Source: CAYMCQ01 sp964389025 (GTDB taxonomy: Bacteria > Verrucomicrobiota > Verrucomicrobiia > Limisphaerales > CAYMCQ01). Taken from it: a DNA stretch of 21,380 bases. Both the position numbers and the translations under genes were made by a program. Below the pieces are notes generated by a model that worked only from the letters and a program-made list of their open reading frames with translations, searched no databases and was not told the origin of the DNA. Where the stretch lies: contig CAYMCQ010000076.1 in the NCBI GenBank assembly GCA_964389025.1, forward strand, positions 1 through 21,380. The letters run 5' to 3'. This document shows, piece by piece, positions 7,271-14,786 of this stretch (within the stretch, counting starts at the first letter, position 1; every line of letters begins with the position of its first letter).

Positions 7271-8311
7271 ATGAAAAGCAAATACATCGAGCCTCGTCGC
7301 GGCATCCTTTCCGGCGGCAACTGGATCATTGACCAGGTCAAACTGATTGATGTCTTTCCGCAGCCGGAGTCGCTTGCGAACATCAGCAGCCAATATCAAG
7401 GCACGGGCGGCGCGCCTTACAACGTGCTGCTCGACATCGCAAAAAGCGGCGTGCCGATGCCGCTTTACGCCGCAGGCTTCGTCGGCAATGACGCGCTCGG
7501 CGAACTCATCCTCGAAGATTGCCGGCGAAACAAAATTGACACGCACCATCTCCGCACGACGCCAAATGCACCCACTTCCTACACCGACGTGATGACCGAG
7601 CGCGACGGCGGACGCCGGACTTTTTTCCACGCGCGCGGTGCGAACGCGCTCTGGACTGGCGACGACCTCCATTTCAAAAAAATTCCGGCGCGAATTTTTC
7701 ACCTCGGTTATCTGCTGTTGCTGGATTCGCTCGACTTGCCGGACGGAAAATTCGGAACGAAAGCCGCGCGGCTTCTCGCCGCAGCGCAAGCTGCCGGAAT
7801 GAAAACCAGCGTTGACGTGGTGAGCGAACACAGCGACCGCTTCTCAAAAATCGTCTCGCCTGCGTTGCAGTTTTGCGATTACGCGATCCTCAACGAAATC
7901 GAAGCCGGCAACACGACCGGCCTCAAAATCCGCAAGGCGAACGGCAAGCTCGACACCGCCGCGCTGCGACGCGCTGCCGGTGTCCTGCTGGAAAAAGGCG
8001 TGCGCGAACTTGTGGTGATTCATTTTCCCGAAGGCACTTTTGCGCGAACTCGCCGGGGCGATGACTTTTGGCAATCGTCGTTACGTTTGCCACCGAAATT
8101 TATTTTAGGCACTGCCGGCGCAGGCGACGCATTTTGCGCAGGTGTGCTGCTCGGCTTGCACGAGAATTGGGACTTGCCGCGCTGTTTGCTGGCGGGCGTT
8201 TGTCTCGCCGCCGGCTCGCTGTCAGACCCCACTTGCACCGCCGGAGTCAAGTCATTGAAAGCTTCGCTTGCGCTGGCGAAGAAATTTGGACTGAACAAGC
8301 CGCTGAAATAA
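7271..8311 (+). CDS. PfkB-family carbohydrate kinase
   Basis: A 346-residue ribokinase-like enzyme that phosphorylates a sugar or nucleoside with ATP; the substrate cannot be named. Visible family marks are the N-terminal GGNW and substrate-loop segment, the first signature around GTGGAPYNVLLDIAKSG (44-60) with FVGNDALGE (70-78), an ADP-side NEIEAG segment (208-213), and the second signature GTAGAGDAFCAGVLLG (280-295), whose Asp286 is the catalytic base and whose GAG forms the anion hole. It is the only long plus-strand gene. Its end lies 22 bp from the end of the convergent kinase gene with no terminator visible between them. No strong Shine-Dalgarno precedes the ATG. Confidence 0.9.
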   Translation: MKSKYIEPRRGILSGGNWIIDQVKLIDVFPQPESLANISSQYQGTGGAPYNVLLDIAKSGVPMPLYAAGFVGNDALGELILEDCRRNKIDTHHLRTTPNAPTSYTDVMTERDGGRRTFFHARGANALWTGDDLHFKKIPARIFHLGYLLLLDSLDLPDGKFGTKAARLLAAAQAAGMKTSVDVVSEHSDRFSKIVSPALQFCDYAILNEIEAGNTTGLKIRKANGKLDTAALRRAAGVLLEKGVRELVVIHFPEGTFARTRRGDDFWQSSLRLPPKFILGTAGAGDAFCAGVLLGLHENWDLPRCLLAGVCLAAGSLSDPTCTAGVKSLKASLALAKKFGLNKPLK

Positions 8312-8333
8312 AAATCCGCGTGCCTTCGTGGTT

Positions 8334-11300
8334 CTATTTCTTTTCGGCCTGCACCAGCTTGTAACGAATCTTCACGCCGCGCGGGTTGTCCGTGAAGCCG
8401 GTGATTTGCAGAAGGCCCATGCCGCCGCTGCTGGTCTTGAATGCAAACGTCATGGGCGGTTGCGCTTCCTTGGGCGGGACATAGGCCTTCATCCTGCCAT
8501 ACATGGCGATCTGCAATAGTGTCGACCTGCCGGAGAGCACCCGGACGAGTTCCTCTGTGCTGATCGCGCCCCATTTGTTGTTCTCCAAACGGGCCAGCCT
8601 CAATTCGGCATCGGTGGTCGTCATCAAACCCCACACGCCTCCTGGCCCATGATCCACGAACAAATCCACCCCGTTCTCTTTGACCCATTGCACCAATCCT
8701 TCTTCCGACCACTGGTCCATGTCCTTGGGCTGTTTGAACACCGTGCCGGTATCGAGATCAAGCGCCTCCTGTCCGTCCCGGTTGTTGAACTCGGTCAACC
8801 AGACCTCTTGCTTTGGGCCGAACGTGGTTGCCGCCCGCGCCTTCCCAAGCTTCGGCCTCAGCGCGATATTGCGGATCTCGCCCCGCACCCATGGCGTGCG
8901 TTCAAGCACGAATTCCTGAATGTTTTCGACGCGCTGGCCCGGCTCAAGGAGCACATAGCCCTGCGTCTCTCGCGCCGAAAAGAGTCCGCTGTGCAACGCC
9001 ACTTCTTCGCGCTTGCCATCCTTGAACACCGCCATCATCCGCAGCGCATATTGGTCGCGGTTCACGTCGTGCGTTACGTCCAGGCATTTGCCATTCGTTT
9101 CCTGCCGGAGATGGGTGCAAAGGACCTGCGTCCCCGCGACCAGCAACGTCGTGCGTCGACCGTCGAAAATCGCCAATGCCTCCCATGGACCGCCCGCCGT
9201 CGCGAACTGCACGGCGACCTCCGCCGTGCCCGGCGGGAAACGCACCACGTCGGCAAGACCTACCACTTGACCAGCCGACTTCGGCCCGCCGGCCCCGCCC
9301 GTCACCGTTCGTAGCGTCCGACTGACGGATTCCGCAGCCTGCGCCATGCTGCTGCCTTGCTGAATTTCCAGCGTGCCCAGATGCTCCGCCAGCGGCGTGT
9401 AACGCGTCTGTCGCTGGGCGGATTGTGCTCCCGGTGGAAAGTTGCAACGGACAAACAAAGCGTGTTCATTCGCACCCAGGTCTTGCTCCCGGGCCATTCC
9501 CGCCGGGTGGAAAATCACGCGTCCTCCGGGGGATTGGGGCAGCGGCGTGCCGTCCGGCTGCCACCACCGCTGGTTCGCCAGTGGGTTCCAGGTGACGGCG
9601 ACAACCTCAGTGGAAACCCCGTTGGGAAGCGTTAGCTTGAACTCCCCCGGCTCGGCCCGCGAGATTGGTGGAACTGATTTCACGGGTGAGTCAAAACTGC
9701 CTTTCGAGCCCAGCGAATGAATCCCGATGAAGCTGGCGTATTCAAAGCCGTGGCTGATGGCCAGAGCAATGGATTTGCCAAACCATTCGTTTTGTTCCTG
9801 CACAGTGATCTGATCCGAGGTGACCGCGAATTCCAACACCGTGCTCGCCCGGTCAGTCACCTTCGCCAGCAGCGCGTCAACTCCGTCCCAAGTCGTGGGC
9901 TGACCCTCGAAAGTCATCGCCGCCTTCTCCACAACCAAGCGGACGAATTTGCGCTGGGAGTCCTCCGGTTTGCGGCTGCCGCTGGAAGCAGCGGCTGCCT
10001 GCACCAGCTTGTAGCGCAGCTTCACGCCGCGCGGGTTGTCGGTGGAGCCGATGATTTGCAGCAGGCCCATGCCGCCTTCCCGCGTCCGGAACGAATAACA
10101 GTCAGTCCGATCCTGTTCGGGGGAAAAATAACGGATCACCGGTCCTCCGAAGATCGGCGGTGGTTCGGCTTTAAGCGAGGGAGGTGGCAGCGACTTTATG
10201 ACGTCTTGGGCCTCCACCTTTGCCCAGGCATTGCTGGGCATTGGCGTTACCGTCACGTTGTAATAGGTCAACTTGATCGGCTCGGTCGGCTTGGCGTCAG
10301 TGGTCAGGCGCACATCCATACCTTCTTGTTCCAGCCAATTGCGCACCCACGAGCGGCCGCCGATACTGGGATATCGCATGAAAGTGGTTCGTCCCGTGTC
10401 CAGATCCAGATATGTAGAATCTGGGTTCTCCCAATGTCCCGGCACGACCGGAAACTCCTGCGGTGCTCCGAAAGTGGGAGCGCCCGCCGGTAGATGTGCG
10501 GACGTCTTGTCCCTATCGGCTTGCACCAGCTTGTAGCGAATCTTCACGCCGGGCGGGTTGTCGGTGAAGCCGGTGATTTGCAAAACTCCCTTGCCGCCTT
10601 CGCGGGTTTTGAACGCATAAGTGCGCGCGCCGTCCTTGTCGGGGTCCAATTTCACCAGCGGTGGTTTGTCGGCGGCGGAAGCCGACAGAATCGCGTGATA
10701 CGCTTTTTGGACAGCATTGGAAGCGTTCCAATGGTTGTCTGGCAGCGGCGCCAACGTCATGCCGAGAACTAACAGGCTGGAACCCTCCACGTAAGCATCC
10801 ACCCCTTTCAACTCCGCCGCGCGAATGTTCTCCGCGATCGCTACGCCGAGGTTGTTGTTTGTGCTGGAAGAAGGCATCTCCAGCAGGCTGCCATCGTCCA
10901 AATTGATCGCGTCCGTCACGATTCGTTCAATCACGGGTCCCCACGTTCTTTCGTCACGATCCAGCAGGGGCTTCAACTCGGCCGACGTATCCACGGTGAA
11001 GCTCACGTATCCCAATCCGCCCTTGCCTTTGACGGACCACAGATCATTGCCGGTGCGCCGGATATCGAGGCCGCCCACGACGTCCTCAAACAGATTCTGG
11101 GACACCTCCTTGCGCAGACCGTCGAACTGGCACTCGGCGTCTCTGAGAAACGGCGAGACAGTGACAAATACCGAACGGAAATCGAGGTGGGCCTCGCGCA
11201 GACGCCGCTCGATCTCCCGCGTCAGCCTCTGTTCGACGGCGGCGACCAGCTTGGGCTCATAGACATGTGCGAGTTCGCCCGAAGTAAGTTGAGTAAGTTT

Positions 11301-13004
11301 CCCCGGAACTGGTTTACCTTGGCGCGAAAGCGATGGCAGCGCGATGGACAGGAGAATCGTTCCCACTGGAAGGGCGAGAATCAGCATCACAGCGGCAACG
11401 ATGACGACGGCGATTTTCCAGCCGCCGCCTTGGCTCGGTCGCGGCGATTCCGTCGGGGCAAGCGGATGTTGTCCGCCAAACGTTTCGCGAACCTCACGGC
11501 GGTTCAGAACGATCAGCGCCCAAATGCCGAACGGCACGCCCACCAGCAAACCCGGCGGGGTGATCATGGCCAGAATGCTCGCGGCCACGGACCAGCCGTA
11601 GCTTTTCAACCGCTCCATTTTGAACGCACCGAACAGAATGACTGCTCCGGAAGCCAGCAATGCGACGCACAACGGCAGGAAGAATAACAACCGCGAAGAG
11701 ATGCCGGGCGGATGCGTCGTCGCCCCGGCAGAAGGCGTCTGGTAAGAGAGCAAGACGGCGACGAACTCCACCAGCAGGAAAAGGACTGCGGCCAGGTCAA
11801 TGATCCCAGCCACCAGCAAGCCAATCGCCGGCGCCTTCACGCGGTTTTGTGTGTCCACAAAGGCGGCGCTTTGACTTGCGCTTCCGCTTTCAGAATGAGC
11901 CTCCTCACGTCGGCTGCTACCGGGTGGAGTCGCGGCAATCGTCTCCACGCAGGTCTTCACTTCGCTGACTTGCTGGTAGCGGAGTTCTGGATTCTTCTCC
12001 AACGCACGCAACACCACTTCGTCGAGCCGCACGTCAATTTGAACTTTCGTTGAGGGCGGCGCGATGGTTTTGCCGGGCAGTTCGCCAGTGAGCATCTGGT
12101 AAAACACCACGCCCAGCGCGTAAATGTCCGCGCGGTGGTCCACCTCGCCCGGAGTCGCGATCTGCTCCGGCGACATGTAATTGGGCGTGCCCATGACCTT
12201 GCCCGCGTCGGTCAGAGCTGATTCGCCCCTCACCCCGTCCCTCTCCCCATCCGATGGGGAGAGGGTGTCCAAAGGACGGGTGAGGGGTTCAACGCCCACA
12301 ATTTTCGCCAGGCCAAAATCCGCGACCTTCACGCGGCCACGGCGATCCAGCAAAATATTTTCCGGCTTGATGTCGCGATGGACGATGCCCTGGTCGTGGG
12401 CGAATTGTAGCGCGTCGCAAATCTGCGGGACGATGGCCAGCGCCTCGCGCGGGGAAATGCGGCCCGCGTGCAAAAGCTGGCGCAGGTTCACTCCGTCCAC
12501 GAATTCCATGAGGAAGAAATAAAGCGGGGCAGGCGTCTCGGCTGCCTGCGGCGGCATCGCCGCCGAACCGCTCGCGCTGACGCGCTCGCTGGACAGGCTG
12601 GAAGCCTGTCCTACGTTGCCGAATTCATACAGCGTCACGATGCCGGGATGATTCAACTTCGCCAGCGCCTTGGCCTCGCGCGCGAAACGTCCGGCGAACG
12701 CGGGATCGTCGCTGATGCCGGGCGAAAGAATTTTCAACGCGACGATGCGGTCGAGTTGAGGCTGGCGTGCCTTATAGACCGCGCCCATGCCGCCCTGTCC
12801 AAGGAGTTCGAGGATTTCAAATTGGGGGAAATGTTTTGCGATTTCTTCGGCTGACGGCGCGGGTTTTCTTTGGCCGGAACTCGCGCCGGGGTTTCCGCCT
12901 TCGGTGCCCATCGCCACTTTCATCAGGCAGGCCGGGCAAAGCCCCTCGCTCGCAGTCGGCGACAACTCCGTTCCGCAGCTTTTGCAAATCCGCTTCGTTT
13001 CCAT
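8334..13004 (-). CDS. Giant membrane Ser/Thr protein kinase with repeat-module ectodomain
   Basis: A 1556-residue eukaryotic-type (Hanks) kinase. The N-terminus has a zinc-ribbon-like CKSCG/CPACL pair (7-26). The kinase domain (about 62-355) has GQGGMGAVY (69-77), Lys91, Glu110, HRDIKPEN (209-216), DFG (229-231), GTPNYMSPE (272-280) and DIYALG, so all catalytic residues are present. Hydrophobic segments lie at 393-419, 437-461, 469-500 (probably two passes) and 530-556. Positive charges (KMERLK, NRREVR) fit an odd number of passes with about 1000 residues in the periplasm. That part holds three copies of a 33-residue module (797-829, 971-1003, 1520-1553), two related LDLDTG...W units (about 866-903 and 1416-1450) and an LPNGVSTEV/WWQPDGTPL unit. 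Ligand and targets are unknown. Two palindromic elements interrupt the kinase domain in frame. An ECF sigma gene lies just upstream. Confidence 0.88.
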   Translation of the reverse strand: METKRICKSCGTELSPTASEGLCPACLMKVAMGTEGGNPGASSGQRKPAPSAEEIAKHFPQFEILELLGQGGMGAVYKARQPQLDRIVALKILSPGISDDPAFAGRFAREAKALAKLNHPGIVTLYEFGNVGQASSLSSERVSASGSAAMPPQAAETPAPLYFFLMEFVDGVNLRQLLHAGRISPREALAIVPQICDALQFAHDQGIVHRDIKPENILLDRRGRVKVADFGLAKIVGVEPLTRPLDTLSPSDGERDGVRGESALTDAGKVMGTPNYMSPEQIATPGEVDHRADIYALGVVFYQMLTGELPGKTIAPPSTKVQIDVRLDEVVLRALEKNPELRYQQVSEVKTCVETIAATPPGSSRREEAHSESGSASQSAAFVDTQNRVKAPAIGLLVAGIIDLAAVLFLLVEFVAVLLSYQTPSAGATTHPPGISSRLLFFLPLCVALLASGAVILFGAFKMERLKSYGWSVAASILAMITPPGLLVGVPFGIWALIVLNRREVRETFGGQHPLAPTESPRPSQGGGWKIAVVIVAAVMLILALPVGTILLSIALPSLSRQGKPVPGKLTQLTSGELAHVYEPKLVAAVEQRLTREIERRLREAHLDFRSVFVTVSPFLRDAECQFDGLRKEVSQNLFEDVVGGLDIRRTGNDLWSVKGKGGLGYVSFTVDTSAELKPLLDRDERTWGPVIERIVTDAINLDDGSLLEMPSSSTNNNLGVAIAENIRAAELKGVDAYVEGSSLLVLGMTLAPLPDNHWNASNAVQKAYHAILSASAADKPPLVKLDPDKDGARTYAFKTREGGKGVLQITGFTDNPPGVKIRYKLVQADRDKTSAHLPAGAPTFGAPQEFPVVPGHWENPDSTYLDLDTGRTTFMRYPSIGGRSWVRNWLEQEGMDVRLTTDAKPTEPIKLTYYNVTVTPMPSNAWAKVEAQDVIKSLPPPSLKAEPPPIFGGPVIRYFSPEQDRTDCYSFRTREGGMGLLQIIGSTDNPRGVKLRYKLVQAAAASSGSRKPEDSQRKFVRLVVEKAAMTFEGQPTTWDGVDALLAKVTDRASTVLEFAVTSDQITVQEQNEWFGKSIALAISHGFEYASFIGIHSLGSKGSFDSPVKSVPPISRAEPGEFKLTLPNGVSTEVVAVTWNPLANQRWWQPDGTPLPQSPGGRVIFHPAGMAREQDLGANEHALFVRCNFPPGAQSAQRQTRYTPLAEHLGTLEIQQGSSMAQAAESVSRTLRTVTGGAGGPKSAGQVVGLADVVRFPPGTAEVAVQFATAGGPWEALAIFDGRRTTLLVAGTQVLCTHLRQETNGKCLDVTHDVNRDQYALRMMAVFKDGKREEVALHSGLFSARETQGYVLLEPGQRVENIQEFVLERTPWVRGEIRNIALRPKLGKARAATTFGPKQEVWLTEFNNRDGQEALDLDTGTVFKQPKDMDQWSEEGLVQWVKENGVDLFVDHGPGGVWGLMTTTDAELRLARLENNKWGAISTEELVRVLSGRSTLLQIAMYGRMKAYVPPKEAQPPMTFAFKTSSGGMGLLQITGFTDNPRGVKIRYKLVQAEKK
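8346..8447 (-). repeat. Kinase ectodomain module, copy 3 (C-terminal)
   Basis: Encodes residues 1520-1553, of the form FKT-GGMGLLQITGFTDNPRGVKIRYKLVQA. It ends three residues before the C-terminus. It is closely similar at DNA level to 9996-10094 and 10518-10616, with long shared stretches such as CACCAGCTTGTA, CTTCACGCCG and GCGGGTTGTC (plus strand). This indicates duplication within the gene. Confidence 0.85.
9996..10094 (-). repeat. Kinase ectodomain module, copy 2
   Basis: Encodes residues 971-1003 (FRTREGGMGLLQIIGSTDN, then PRGVKLRYKLVQA). It has the same Gly-Gly, LLQI, TDNP and RYKLVQ core as the other two copies, with a few conservative changes. Confidence 0.85.
10518..10616 (-). repeat. 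Kinase ectodomain module, copy 1
   Basis: Encodes residues 797-829 (FKTREGGKGVLQITGFTDN, then PPGVKIRYKLVQA). It is the copy nearest the membrane; a stretch of about 140 residues separates it from copy 2. Confidence 0.85.
12226..12287. repeat. Palindromic repeat element in the kinase activation segment
   Basis: The ends CCCCTCACCC (12226-12235) and GGGTGAGGGG (12278-12287) are inverted repeats. The centre CTCTCCCCAT-CCG-ATGGGGAGAG (12241-12263) is a perfect 10-bp-stem hairpin. The sequence has the look of the widespread CCCTCACCC...GGGTGAGGG intergenic palindrome of Gram-negative bacteria, which translates as a PLT-x-LSPS-x-GER peptide. Here it encodes about residues 240-260 of the kinase, between DFG and the GTPNYMSPE end of the activation segment. 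Confidence 0.85.
12525..12614. repeat. Multi-hairpin REP-like element inside the kinase N-lobe
   Basis: It contains GGACAGGCT-GGA-AGCCTGTCC (12591-12611, 9-bp arms), CGGCGGC-ATC-GCCGCCG (12549-12565) and a GGCAG...CTGCC pair (12528-12546). It encodes about residues 131-160 (VGQASSLSSERVSASGSAAM, then PPQAAETPAP), a low-complexity insert between TLYEFGN and LYFFLMEFVDG. Those two blocks are adjacent in ordinary kinases of this type. The insertion keeps the frame. Confidence 0.8.
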
Positions 13005-13117
13005 GGTTTTTCTTTTGCTTCCACCCGTTACAGAAGCAAAACCGGGGAAAGGTTACAGAGTTTTTTGCCACAGATGAAACACAGATTCACACAGCGCGGC
13101 GAGGCCGCAGCCGCTTA

Positions 13118-13273
13118 TTTTGGAGTGCGCGGACTTGTCCGCGCTTTTGGCAGGCGACTTGTCGCCGTCGCTGGAAGTAGCGTGACTGTTTCTCCACAGG
13201 CCGCTGAACGCGGCCCTGCCTGACCGACAAGTCGGTCAGGCAGCAAAGCGGTGACAAGTCACCGCACTCCAAA
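13118..13273. repeat. Composite multi-hairpin element upstream of the kinase gene
   Basis: Outer 11-bp inverted repeats TTTGGAGTGCG (13119-13129) and CGCACTCCAAA (13263-13273) enclose at least five hairpins: GCGCGGAC-TT-GTCCGCGC (13127-13144), GGCGAC-TT-GTCGCC (13153-13166), a GGCCGC/GCGGCC hairpin (13199-13215), CTGCCTGACCGAC-AA-GTCGGTCAGGCAG (13216-13243) and GCGGTGAC-AA-GTCACCGC (13248-13265). Four share a GAC-TT-GTC core or its complement. It lies in the 302-bp spacer between the sigma gene and the kinase gene. The rest of that spacer has a GCCACAGATGAAACACAGATT word near 13069-13089 and a small ATCCGC/GCGGAT hairpin near 13286-13302. Confidence 0.82.
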
Positions 13274-13306
13274 TCCCTGCCACCCATCCGCGGATTGCGG
13301 ATCCAC

Positions 13307-14062
13307 TCATGTTGCAAGGGCCACAAAAAGATTTCGAAGCTCTTCCTCAACCTCGCTTTGGCTGGAAACAGTCTCGGCAATCTCGGCGCGGATCAACTCG
13401 CGATAACGCCGCCGCAAGCGATGCGCCGACACTTTCACCGCGCCCTCGCTCATGCCGAGCCGCGTGGCGATATCTGCGTAGGAAATCGTCCGGCTCGGTT
13501 CAGTGAGCGTCGGCTTCAATTGTCCGAACAACCTTTCTTTGCCGGCGGAAACAAATTCCTCGCGGAGTTTTTGCAAAACTTGTTCGAGCAGCGTCAACGC
13601 CCAGCGCCGTTCGAAAATTTTATCGGCGCTCTGCGTGTCGGCAGGGTCGACACCGAATTTTGTTTCCGCAGATTGCGCGTCAATCGGGATGAAAACTTTT
13701 CCGCTTCCGCGTTTTTGCGCTTTGGCCTTGTCCCATTCGTTCGCAAGAAAATGTTTCAGTGACGCCAGAAGAAATGAGCGGAACTTGCCTTTGGCGCGGT
13801 CCACGTCGGCCAGGTAATTTTTCTCCAGCAGCCGCGCGAAAAATGCCTGAGTCAAATCCTGCGCGTCGTGCGGACTGTGGCCTTGTCGCCGCACGAACGC
13901 ATAAATCGGCGGCCAGTAGGTGCGGCACAGTTTTTCCAGCGCGGCCTGCGCGCGAGTTGAGTCACTGCGTCCGGCGGCCAGCACCACACTCCATCGCGTG
14001 GGCGCGAATTGACCGGCGAGGGCGGGAGTTGAATCTTGTGTTCGACTCGACGATGCGGACAT
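13307..14062 (-). CDS. ECF-type RNA polymerase sigma factor
   Basis: A 251-residue sigma-70 family protein of the short ECF type, expected to direct RNA polymerase to a specific promoter set. The N-terminal FAPTRWSVVLAAG motif (19-31) precedes a sigma-2 region (about 43-112) with the DAQDLTQAFF core-binding helix (66-75). The sigma-4 region (about 155-230) has a helix-turn-helix SYADIATRLGMSEGAVKVSA (194-213) followed by the basic HRLRRRYRELIR. A linker of about 40 residues lies between. No anti-sigma gene with a zinc-binding motif is beside it. Instead the giant kinase gene follows, as in known sigma/Ser-Thr-kinase pairs, so phosphorylation may control it. It lies 53 bp downstream of skp. 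Confidence 0.9.
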   Translation of the reverse strand: MSASSSRTQDSTPALAGQFAPTRWSVVLAAGRSDSTRAQAALEKLCRTYWPPIYAFVRRQGHSPHDAQDLTQAFFARLLEKNYLADVDRAKGKFRSFLLASLKHFLANEWDKAKAQKRGSGKVFIPIDAQSAETKFGVDPADTQSADKIFERRWALTLLEQVLQKLREEFVSAGKERLFGQLKPTLTEPSRTISYADIATRLGMSEGAVKVSAHRLRRRYRELIRAEIAETVSSQSEVEEELRNLFVALAT

Positions 14063-14115
14063 CGCTTGGAGCTTGGCGCAACCGAAGATTGAAGCGCAAC
14101 CCCAAACAAGCCGCG

Positions 14116-14739
14116 CTATTTCTTTTCCACGCTGTTCGTGTTCGTCCCGGGCTTCGGCGATTCGACCGGCGCGCCGGCGTTGAGTTGGGAAAGAATCGCC
14201 TCCGTGATGTCGTTTTCGCCGTTATTGTAAACGACAACCGGCGTTCCCTTGACGCTTTCTGCCGTGGTGTCCAGAACCAGTGAGTAGCCGGCGGCCTTCG
14301 CTTTGGCGTTTACCGCGCTTCGGATTTCTTCAAAGAGTTTGTCAATGGTGCTGCGCATGGAATCTTCAAGTTCGCTGGCAATCCGCCTCTCAAACAACTG
14401 GATGTCTTGTTCGGTCGCCTTCATTTTGCGCAACTCCGTCTCGGCGGCTTTTTTTCGCCTGTCGCGCTCATCGGCGGAGACGGTCTGGTCGTTGGCGGAT
14501 TCGAGCAACTTTTGATATTCTTCCCTGGATTTTTTCCAGCTCTCGATGAGTTCCTTGTCCTTTTTGTCCGCCTCTGCCCGTTGCTGGTCAATGGCCGCCT
14601 TGCTCTGCTTGGTCTTCCAGTAATTGTCGAAAACTTTTTTCAGGTTGATGATGGCGACGCGATTGGATGTTTGCGCGATGGCGGGAGTCGAAAAGGCAAA
14701 AATACAAATCAAAATCGAACTCTTCCAAAAATTTTTCAT
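14116..14739 (-). CDS. skp: OmpH/Skp-family periplasmic chaperone
   Basis: A 207-residue exported protein with a signal peptide (MKNFWKSSILICIFAFSTPA, cleavage after about residue 22). The body starts with the family's RVAIINLKKVFDNY strand, goes through a long charged coiled coil (about 40-140) and returns to GYSLVLDTTAES near the body domain. A Pro/Asn/Thr tail follows. Skp trimers hold unfolded outer-membrane proteins on their way to the BAM complex. Its position downstream of bamA fits the usual bamA-skp order, but here a propeller gene lies between them and no lpxD or fabZ follows within the window. No clear Shine-Dalgarno is seen. Confidence 0.9.
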   Translation of the reverse strand: MKNFWKSSILICIFAFSTPAIAQTSNRVAIINLKKVFDNYWKTKQSKAAIDQQRAEADKKDKELIESWKKSREEYQKLLESANDQTVSADERDRRKKAAETELRKMKATEQDIQLFERRIASELEDSMRSTIDKLFEEIRSAVNAKAKAAGYSLVLDTTAESVKGTPVVVYNNGENDITEAILSQLNAGAPVESPKPGTNTNSVEKK

Positions 14740-14786
14740 GCGTGAAAGAAAACAGAAATCGAGAACAACGCCAGCTTTTAATGCCG

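Noticed and set aside
8312..8333. Bidirectional terminator between the convergent PfkB and kinase genes
   Set aside because: Only 22 bp, with no stem and T-run.
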